Shown piece by piece: positions 55,491-64,000 of a stretch of DNA of 64,000 bases; position 1 is the first letter of the stretch; each line of letters begins with the position of its first letter. The DNA is taken from positions 73,563 through 137,562 of the forward strand of contig LNKV01000057.1 of the NCBI GenBank assembly GCA_001465935.1, in the 5' to 3' direction. Under the pieces are notes generated by a model. The model saw only the letters and a program-made list of their open reading frames with translations. It was not told the origin of the DNA and ran no database searches. A program made the position numbers and the translations under genes. The DNA comes from Clarireedia homoeocarpa (lineage: Eukaryota > Ascomycota > Leotiomycetes > Helotiales > Rutstroemiaceae).

Positions 55491-57998
55491 TCATTGCCAC
55501 CATTGCGAGAACCTCTCAATCCAGTTCTTCCTAACAGTCCACATTCGTGCTCTCTTTCCAAAAATGTACATTGGAATAGTAGCAGTCAAGCAAACCAATT
55601 GAATAACGCCTAGCCAAATGAACACACTCTTGCTACCACTACGCTCCAACCACTCCGTAAAGAACAGACTGAACACCAATCCATGGAAGATATTTTTGCT
55701 GAAATTCAAAGTAACGAGCGCCTCCCCAGCATACTGTCTATAACTGTCGACGCAAAAAGTGATAGCAGTAGTAGAACCAAGCGAGCAACCAAAAGAGATA
55801 ATGCCAAAGAAGATGGTAGGAACAATCCAAGCATCGTGGTTATGAGCAGACCATCCAAAGCCCATAAGACCAATGACCGTGGTGATAGCGACCGGGATAC
55901 CCATGATAAGACGGAACTCCGGCTCATAGAGACCACCGTTGCGGCGGGACATTGCGCGAACGATGACATCGCTGACTTTACCAGCCACAGCAGTTCCGAG
56001 AACACCACCAATGAATGGAGAAAGATATATCAATCCGGTAGAGAGGGCGGAGAAGTTGTAAGTTTCTCGATTGCGATAGATAACAGCAACAGATTCGGAC
56101 AGAACGATAAGCCAGCCGATGGAGCATGCATAAACCACAGAAGACCATAGAACCGCCGGATATGTGAACAAGATGAAGGGTCGTATGGCTACAACAAGCC
56201 ATTTGTCATGACATAACTGACCGTTCCACACTTTGAGTTGTTGGACAAATGTGAGTTTGGGGCTCTGTCTGAGAGTATGGGTGTATTGTATTCCACGAGG
56301 AGGGGCCTTGAGTGGGGCAGCGGATTCTAGGTTGTCAAGAGTAGCACTGGAGCGGCTTTCGTCAATATTGTTATTGATAGGTGAGTTGAAATTTTGTAAA
56401 GTTGGTGCAGGCTGCGTAATGCTGCTGTCTGATTTCTCTTTGTCATCAAATTCGTGGTTGGCTGCTCTAACAGGATGTTGGTCAATCGAGATTCGTACTA
56501 CTATTTGTTAGCATGTTCTTCATAACATGTGAGATGGAAAGTACATACTATGGCGTCCTGTATCGTGCGGATTGATTCTTGTTGTAGGACTGGTTGGCCT
56601 GGTTATTGGGCTTGTAGGTCTGGTGATAGCAGCTTGATCGGAACTATTTGCCTTTTTGGTTGAATCCGAATCAGAACTAAAGTCATCAGGAACAAAGCCA
56701 ACGTGAAGACTCCGGGTTTGGGCAGAGCTGGTAGGCCTCGTTTGAGGTTGTCTGGACGAGGTTGGGTCTGCTGATCCATCTTTGGCCTCGATTGTATCGA
56801 ACTGGTTGGCCACATCGACTTTCGATGACGAGTGTTTGAAGTGATGGAACATCGCGGAAAACGCAGAGCTTTTCCGACTGTTACTTGGACGTGCGGTTTT
56901 GGGTCTTGGAGTTCGATCCCAGAATGTCTCCGGCACAAACAAGAAGAGTAAGAAAACACAAAATCCAGCTATAATAGCAACAATCCTGCATTCGCTTGTT
57001 AGTTTGGAAGAGCCGTAAACATCTTAGTGTAAACTTACCAGAATACCCATCTCCAACCAAGTGACTGGATTATAGCAGCACTGACCAATGGTACTAGATT
57101 CTTTCCACCAAGTAATAACAAAGTGTAGATCCCGATACGATAAGCACGCTCGTGCAAGAAGAAAATCTCAGCGATAGTTGCGGATGGCAAGCACTCAACA
57201 GGACTCAGTGCTACTCCTTGGATTATTCTGGCCACAAGGAGGGAATTGTAGTTTGGTGACACCGCGCACCAAACTGAGGTGATGATGAAAAGAATAGCTC
57301 CCGCAAGATATACTGGACGTTTTCCAAATAAGATTGCTGTTGGAGAAGCAACTACCGAGCCCACACCCAACCCCATCATATATAGGCCTGTTGTAAGTGC
57401 AACCTTTGCCGTTGTGACATGGTATGTAGCTGCGACGTTTGTGAACCCCGCGGCCAAGATGGGTGTCATGCCACCGCCCAACATGCAGTATAATCCCAAC
57501 GATAGAAGCGCGCAATCTCTCCTCCAGACTGGCCAATTCAGGGGATCATTGCTTGAATCCTCTGGTTGTGGTTCCAAAATCGTTGCTCCATCTTTTGTCA
57601 TTTTCTTCTCTGCGACATATGATGGCGCCCGACTTCGGTCGTATGCTGCTGGATTCTGTGGTGGGAGTGTGGAGTTGGAGGTTCGCGCTGGCGCATTTCG
57701 CAGACCCAAAGGTTCGTTTCGTTTGCCGGTGAGCAGGAGGACGGAGCCTTCAAATCGTGAATTAGTAGATGTATACCCCAGAACAACCATTTGCAAACAT
57801 ACCAGGAACTTCATGGGTAAGTTTATCGTTCAAGACTCCCATACTCCATTTCGTTGGGTGACCTCCCTCATCCTGACTATCTCCATCGTCTCTTGTAGTC
57901 CTCGTCTTACGAGAGGCAAAATTACGCGCAAAGAACGAGCGTGATTTCTCCGTAGAAACGCTTGCAGGGGCGTCCCCTCCGCCATGGCCGTCACCCAT
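55491..57998 (-). CDS. MFS transporter, DHA1/HOL1-like, with long central loop, 783 aa
   Basis: Four exons on the minus strand: 57998-57803, 57747-57039, 56985-56549 and 56500-55491. After a charged N-terminus, DPLNWPVWRRDCALLSLGLY begins the six-helix N-half. It includes GLYMMGLGVGSVVASPTAIL, FGKRPVYLAGAILFI, RIIQGVALSPVECLPSATIA and RAYRIGIYTLLLLGG. Helix 6 runs across intron 2 (WRWVFWIVAIIAGFCVFLL) to VPETFWDR. A Ser/Thr/Pro-rich cytosolic loop of about 200 residues contains duplicated RPTSP units. The C-half runs from RPFILFTYPAVLWSSVVYAC to the end. The DPLNWP start and VPETF(W/F) motif place it with HOL1-like DHA1 proteins. The substrate is unknown. The last acceptor has a NAGNAG ambiguity (one residue). 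Confidence 0.9.
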
Positions 57999-60900
57999 TT
58001 TAACGTGCGTAAAAAGTAGCAGATGTTTGGATTAAAAGATCATGATTCAGTATCCGTTTATCTGCGGATCTTTGGGGAAGGCCGGCTTACTACCAGCCAC
58101 TATACAAGAAGGTCTGTTCGAAATCGTACTTGTAAAGACAGACTTTCGCGGGAGCGGAGCGACGAAGAAGGAATTTATAGGGAAAAGGACTGAGGGTAGA
58201 AATAACAACGTTCTGGTCGATTAGGTGAGGCAGTAGTGGGGGGGGTCAAAAGAGTCAGAATATTAGGATGGCAGAAAACCCACGTAGCCGATGCATGAAT
58301 TATTAGTCCAAAGCACAAACACCTAAAGATACGAGGGATGAAGAAGAAGGAGCCTATAAGAGGGCAGAGAAGAGAAATGTGGTTGATTGTGTTGTTCTCT
58401 TTCCAGAGGATTCCCAGAGGAAAGGTAGGCGCCATGCACTAGGAGTTTAGAAAGTTCATTGAATCTGTCTCTCGCCAGGGCTCCCTTTCTGCAATGGTGC
58501 TATGATGCTACCCATGTCGGGCGGTGTGTTCGACGAAGCCTTTAGAAGCTGGCTAGTCGTGCTAGTCGCTAGTCGCTAGTTCTCTGCCTTTTTTCCCAAG
58601 AAATTCCCGGGATTTCCTGTTTAGATGACAATGACGACGATGTTTCAATCCTCGGATCCTAGAGACACTGCTACCATGGCACGAGGGTTCGTCAGATTGT
58701 GTAAAAGAGGGTCCGCATGGGTCTGTATGTGGTATGAAAGCCTACAGTATCGAGCCTATCGCCGGTGATAACCATGATAGCGGTGTAAGACATTTATGCT
58801 AAGATAAGCGCCGGAAATTGTTCGAAATGCTGCGAAATGTTGTACGAAGTAAAATGGTATGGTATAACCTGTTGCGAATCATGTCGCAATGGAGGCTGTG
58901 AAGTGTGTAGGATCTATGCTTTCGTTCATGTGCAACGGCGGTTTTGCCTCTTTGCTCCTCCTGCGTCTGCTCTGAAGCATCCATCTAAAGTCAGTAGACG
59001 AGATAGATGCCATGACGTTCAATCAGACGAGGACGAGAGTAGGTGATCACGATCACGTTCACGTTCATGCTGCAATGAAAGCTTATGGCTGAATCAGAAT
59101 GCACAAAAATGTATCAGAACGGGGGCTAAAGCAGGGTTGGCCACTATGGATGCAGACAGATGAAGATCTATCTACATATATCTGACCCCCATGGCGCTGC
59201 ATCTGCACCTGCATGGGATGGGGTGGAGCTCGGATCTTCTAAGCTTCATATCGCCGTACGAAGTAGAGCGGCGAGCTAATGAAGCCAACCTCGCCAACCA
59301 ACCCTCCACGTCGATTTGTCTCTTGCATTCTTGCCTTGTTGCTGTTTTTGAACACGGGTCGCTACAGAGTACGCTGACAAGTGATTGTTCGTCAATACTT
59401 GGAACAACACGACTTCGACGGATAACGCGCGCTTCCCTTCGGCTGTGCGACCTACCTCGAAGGCAGGCAGATTTAGCAAGTAGGTCGAAGATGGGGAAGG
59501 TCGTCGTTTACCAACCGACACAAATGTCCTACTTTTGGGCCACCCCCTTTTTTCCCAGCCTCGAGATACCTACTTACCTCATGCTTCAAATTCAATGTAC
59601 AACAAGAAATATAGTTTGACTCATGCCGATTGCGCGATTAATGGTATCCATTCTTTCTTTTCGTCTGTACATCATCCTATCTATCCTTTACTCAAAGTCA
59701 GTTCTACCACCCGCAGTCTCTTTCCTGCCGTATCGTATCTCCACAATGGAGGGGGGCGTTTTTTGTGTGCTGCTGTGGGGAAAGTGCCAGGTATATGATT
59801 CAGCTGATCGCAAGTCATCTGCCTACTCTCACGGCAGTTGGTTGGGCTTCTCCTCTAGTTCTACTGTGCGAAGTATGCTTCCTATCTCACTGCATGAAAT
59901 GTTTTTCTTTTTCTGCCGCGTTGACATCGGATGCTCTGATACGCAAAATATTGCCACATCACGTACTTTGGTTGGTGCTTGAGTCGTTCTTGCAAGGTAA
60001 GGACCTGTCTTGGGACGATCTTTGTTTACCGCGATAATGTCTTTCCAAGAATGGTGTTTGAACAGATATTCTGGGGTAACTTACAGTAGCATAACCCACT
60101 CCACTTTTGCTCAATTGGAGGAACCTTATCTATGAGACCAATCTCCTATTTTATGCGAGGAACATTTGACCTAGGCAGATAAATATTGGGATAATACAGT
60201 AAACCGCAAGTTGCAGTAGACTGTCTATGAAGGTGCTGATTCTGAGAACATTTCACTTGAATCACTTCGCTTGGGAGATCCAGACCATCTCAGGGGTTGG
60301 GATAAGATATTGCAACACATTGTTTGTCTACTTTACCAAAAAACGAGGAAAGAAAACCGGCCAGCATTTTCCGCAATACAATGCTAGCTCGAAGATAGTA
60401 ACTTCAATAGTTTCGCGAATCACGAACGTGGAATGAATAACTCCGAAACGCACGTCGGAAGTTCTATGTGCTTGCCGCTACATTGCACGCTGTACAAACA
60501 TGTTGCGTTTGCGTCGAGTGGCTGGAAAATATCCTCGAGCTACCACGCATCTACTTTTACTCCACTTTCACATTCGTTTTCATGGACGTTGATATGACAA
60601 AATTATGATATGTCGCTATAGATCTCGGAGGATTGAAGAAGTAGCGTCAGTGGTGTAGGCATCTCGCGAAAACCAAGGATTTCGCACCTACAGATACACA
60701 TGGAATAGTCGAACCAAAGCCAACCTTAGCATATGAGCAGTCATAAAGGTGTGCTATTCTGCTACGTTATCTAATCGTCAGAGTGAGGGATATAGCTACC
60801 ATGGATCGAGGAATCGATATCTTCAATCCCTCGCTACTTCGTGGAGGATCTTCTGATTTGGCATCAGGGCCGTTGAGAGGTTTATTCCGAGCATGTCGGG

Positions 60901-61521
60901 CTCTCAAGCTGCTCAATGGTGATGATACTATCAACCTGCTACAATCACTATCTCGGAGCATTGTCATCCGTTAGAACAAAACAACGGATGGTTTTGATTT
61001 GAGTCGACGATAAATGACCACGAAAGTTCACAGAGAGTCTGAGTAGTACTCTAGTTAATTGCTCTTAAATGCAGCTGTCCTTAGATGCCCTTATGGGGGT
61101 CGCAAGACATGACGCTGCTTTGAAGAGAGAGAACTAATCTCCCATGAACATTGACGTTCCTACGATTCCTCCATTAACCAAAAGTTAACTGGAATACCAA
61201 GGATGGCTTCTAACAATGTTTCAAAGTCCAGCGAACAATGAAACGAAAAGATGGAAATAGACACGAGCGAGGATAGCATATTACTATATTAGGCTTAGTG
61301 TCCTATGTCATAGGCCGACCATGGTATCTCGCCTGGCGGCTTGAAGCTTGAAGCTTTGAAAAAACTACCTACTCTTCTCATATACTAATCAACGTCCAAT
61401 TCTCTAAGTCAGCACATAGGTATACAGAAATTTTGGGGAAAAGCCGGGGATCAAATTCTTGGATTATATTTCAGCAACAAGGAAAAGGAAAAAGAAAAGA
61501 AAAAAACTCTCAAACATCAAA
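57999..61521. other. 3.5-kb region without a recognisable gene
   Basis: It is the MFS promoter side (58.0-58.4 kb, with a G8 run near 58236) and then mixed sequence with only short frames on both strands. Those at 59191-59619, 59623-59982 and 60767-60974 are overlapping or antisense, without motifs. A non-coding RNA or a very divergent gene is possible, but nothing supports one. Confidence 0.5.
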
Positions 61522-62170
61522 ATGCCACCCTCAAAATACCTACGAATTTCCTCCCGCTCTCTACCTAAACAATTCTCCTCCATTCCACTATCACAACTCC
61601 CCCACCGCCAATTCTCATCCACACCTCCCCAAAAAGCCCCAAACCGCATCTACGACCCGTAAGCCCCCTGAGCATCCAACCCCTCGTCCTCTCCCTCGAG
61701 AAAAAGCTAACCCCCATCCCCACAGAGTCCGCTACCCGTCTCTCCTCTCAACCTACATCGCGCTTTCAACCAGCTCCTCGCAACCGCTCCTCACCCTATG
61801 GACAACATCCTACTGCTCCACCTGCCAGCACGTCTCTCCCCTCATCCAAAACATCATATCCTCGGGCGCCGGGGAAACGCATGGCGGCGTGCTCTTCTGC
61901 GAGGTCGAGTACGATGCGCCGGATGTTATGAACGAGGGCCTCGGCATGCGGTATATGGTTAATAGTGTGCCGAGTCTGGTGGGGTTTTTTCGAGGGGAGG
62001 TGATGAGTGGGGATGGTGGGGGGAGGTTGGGGAGTAGAGAGATACAGAGGTTAGGGAAGGAGGGGCTGGAGGAGTGGGTAGTGGGCGCGGCGAGGAAGGG
62101 GGAGGAGTGGAGGGGTAGAGGGGGTGGTGGTGGTGGTGGTGGACTATTTGGAGGTTGGTTTGGAAGGTGA
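61522..62170 (+). CDS. Mitochondrial thioredoxin-like protein with CxxC, 193 aa
   Basis: Two exons: 61522-61658 and 61726-62170, with a C-rich 67-nt intron. The N-terminus SKYLRISSRSLPKQFSSIPL and later HRQFSSTPPQKAP form a strong mitochondrial presequence (the RQFSS|T type cleavage site). The thioredoxin fold is seen in PLLTLWTTSYCSTCQHVSPL, with the redox pair Cys76-Ser-Thr-Cys79, and in GMRYMVNSVPSLVGFFRGE, with the cis-proline. The C-terminus is a run of Gly ending LFGGWFGR. The active site CSTC differs from the usual CGPC, so reductase or oxidase preference is open. It could be a respiratory-chain-associated thioredoxin-like factor; no specific homologue is asserted. Confidence 0.85.
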
Positions 62171-62400
62171 TGGGTAGATGTTCTCGGTCGATTTGTATAG
62201 TATTTAGAAGAAGATCGGATTGAATGTACAAATGCAAATAGACAATGTAATCTTCCCAAAAGTTTCATTTCGTGTATATTCATATTTTGGTTTGAATTCA
62301 GCTGCTCGTCACATTCAAGAGCGCTGATAGCTATCTAGCAAAAGATCCAACGCAAAACCACCAGATATAACCTCATATTCATATCACTCGTTGTGTCCCA

Positions 62401-63083
62401 TCAAGGCGTATAAAACACCTCCTCAAGTGGCTTCCACCAGCTTGGCTCCCCGTCCGCACTACTCTTTGCGCCCTCAACCAAACTCTCCTGGTACGAGTCC
62501 GTCATCTTCCACCACTCTTGCACCTTGGGATTTTCCCTCATGCGCTCCATATCTCCCGCGTAGTTATAGCCCACGTACTTGAAAGAGGCGAAAAGAATAT
62601 TTGTGCCCGGGTCATGGAAAATCGAATCTGTTATCCGGTTGCAATTATTAGCATGGTTCATTCCTTTGCACTTTCTCCCATCACATCTCCACCCCCAGTT
62701 TCTTCTTCCTTCTTCATCCTCCTCCACCTTTCATCAAAGTCCCCCAACACCAAACCTATAGAAGAACCAAGCAAGCAAGCAAGCCGCAGAAACCGAAAGG
62801 AAGAAATAGAGAAACAAAACAACATACAATCCTCAATACCGCAGTTCTTAATCTGTTTCAAGACCTCGGGCCAAACCTTCGCATGGCACTTCTTATACTC
62901 CTCGACGTACTCCGGCTTTAGCTTGACGATCTGCGCGAAGCGGCGCCCCTGGTTCTTCAACTTATACGTTGGCACCGAGGCGCTGACAGGGCTTGACGGC
63001 GACTGCGGTGCGGCGAAGCGCGAGGTGGTGGGTGATTTAGGCGACCACATTTGCGGTGGTGGGCTGGAGGGGTTGGTCCACAT
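62401..63083 (-). CDS. L-rhamnose mutarotase-like protein (RhaM domain), 160 aa
   Basis: Two exons on the minus strand: 63083-62828 and 62627-62401, with a 200-nt intron containing AAGC repeats. After a Ser/Pro-rich N-terminus of about 45 residues comes RRFAQIVKLKPEYVEEYKKC, HAKVWPEVLKQIKNCGIEDY and, across the splice, SIFHDPGTNILFASFKYVGY. DMERMRENPKVQEWWKMTD follows. This is the alpha-beta-barrel of L-rhamnose mutarotases, with the conserved His of KCHAKVWPE and the paired Trp of EWWKMTD. Bacterial RhaM interconverts rhamnose anomers; fungal sugar specificity is not known. The N-terminal extension is absent from bacterial enzymes. Confidence 0.9.
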
Positions 63084-64000
63084 TGTGTGTGATGTTGATG
63101 TTTTAAATAGGGATATGGAGTGGGGGGGGGATGATAGGATAGAGTTGGAATAGAGTAGAGTAGTTAGGCTAGATAGCTTAGGTAGATTGAATAGTGAGAG
63201 AGAGCTTGGTGATTTGTTGAATAGAATCGAATCAAGTCAGATTGGATCGAGGTAGGCTTTGCTCAAGTTGAGCTCTCAAGCTCAAGTGGTCTCGGAGACT
63301 GCGGGGTTGCTTTTGCGTTGACTGACCAAACGATTCGATTCAATTGTGGTACAGCTATCGAGCGAGCGATATGGACCGAATACTCCGCCCAGTAGATCGC
63401 GGTCAATTTATTGAACAAACAAACAGTCCGGACAAGATACTGTAGACAGACAAAAGGATAGTTATAAGCTTGATCTATGTGATCAATAAATCAATTGTCG
63501 GGGAAAGGAGCTGCTGCTGCACCCAAGATTCAATTTATACGCTACCGACAGACAGCCCAGCGCATCTGTACGAAGTACAGTAGATCTGATCTAGCCCCTC
63601 TTGTTCCTTGCTTGCTTCACTCACCACTCGCTCGCTCGCAACACTGCTCCGTACATACATTCCTCATCCAGCATGCAAGTGGTTTCCTAATCAAGCTCCG
63701 AAAAACGCAAAGGCCCGGTTGAAACAAGCAACAACGAAGTGGGGTGGGGAAGCCCGCAAAGATCGCTGGCCGGACAAGTGTTTCCGCATGCGAGAAGATT
63801 GGTTGGAAGGGCTGATTTCGGCGGGGGTGGTTTTGGTCCTTCATGACGGATCGGAGAGCTCGGGATACTGTATGACGACGATTGGTTTTAAATAGCTTCA
63901 TTAGTTATTTGGGGGAGACACGCCTTGGCTCTGAAGAAGTAGTTCATATTTTGGTGAAAGGGAATGGGAGCAAATGATACTGTTGGCTGCTCTATTACTA
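63084..64000. other. Mutarotase-like promoter and unassigned end of window
   Basis: It is the minus-strand gene's promoter (with TAGAGTAG/TTAGGCTAGATAG runs at 63149-63180), followed by sequence with only weak overlapping frames at 63495-63901 on both strands. No gene is supported, though one could begin beyond the window edge. Confidence 0.5.

Noticed and set aside
58799..60037. Overlapping frames of 60-140 codons
   Set aside because: No motifs, overlapping frames on both strands, no splice model; treated as non-coding.
63495..63901. Frames at the right end of the window on both strands
   Set aside because: Similar lengths on both strands without domain motifs; not enough sequence to decide.
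1..64000. CRISPR arrays, bacterial operons or ribosome-binding sites
   Set aside because: The window is eukaryotic with spliced genes; no regularly spaced direct-repeat array with unique spacers was seen.

Overview
This is a gene-dense stretch of a filamentous ascomycete nuclear genome (Pezizomycotina). The evidence is short introns (about 47-217 nt) with GTAWGT-type donors and CTAAC/CTGAC branch sites, conserved eukaryotic core genes, and fungal-only families (caleosin with a fungal tail, NCA2, NTE1, cellobiose-dehydrogenase-like flavoenzyme). Protein flavour (NTE1, AFG2, caleosin) suggests Leotiomycetes/Helotiales, but that is inference. All gene models were spliced by eye and their phases checked arithmetically.

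Layout. 1-2.95 kb: no recognisable gene. 2.95-17.5 kb: housekeeping block with a PPR-like mitochondrial protein, NCA2, SEC4-type Rab, an uncharacterised probably mitochondrial protein, AFG2/Drg1 AAA-ATPase, caleosin and pterin carbinolamine dehydratase. 17.6-21.4 kb: two divergent accessory genes, a kinase-like protein and a PD-(D/E)XK-nuclease-like protein, bounded by inverted repeats. 21.5-33.7 kb: F-box-like protein, guanine deaminase, NTE1 lysophospholipase, eIF2alpha, IMP2 inner-membrane protease and MME1-type mitochondrial carrier. 34-36.5 kb: secreted GMC/CDH-like flavodehydrogenase. 36.5-40.3 kb: AT-rich gene desert with a dispersed repeat family and a decayed aquaporin. 40.3-57.9 kb: PA-TM-RING ubiquitin ligase, VPS62-like protein, a TRF/Taz1-like telobox-Myb protein, an interrupted small ORF, GDT1 Golgi cation transporter, a truncated secreted-protein gene and an MFS transporter. 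58-61.5 kb: no gene seen. 61.5-63.1 kb: a mitochondrial thioredoxin-like protein and an L-rhamnose-mutarotase-like enzyme.

Most genes are independent housekeeping units. Mitochondrial functions recur (PPR, NCA2, IMP2, MME1, thioredoxin-like, possibly the dehydratase), as do membrane-lipid and secretory functions (NTE1, SEC4, GDT1, RING, caleosin). The part most likely to be a new system is the inverted-repeat-bounded kinase/nuclease-like pair at 17.6-21.4 kb, which resembles split halves of the nuclease-fold plus kinase proteins found among fungal effector or conflict proteins. The repeats suggest it moved, or was copied, as a unit.
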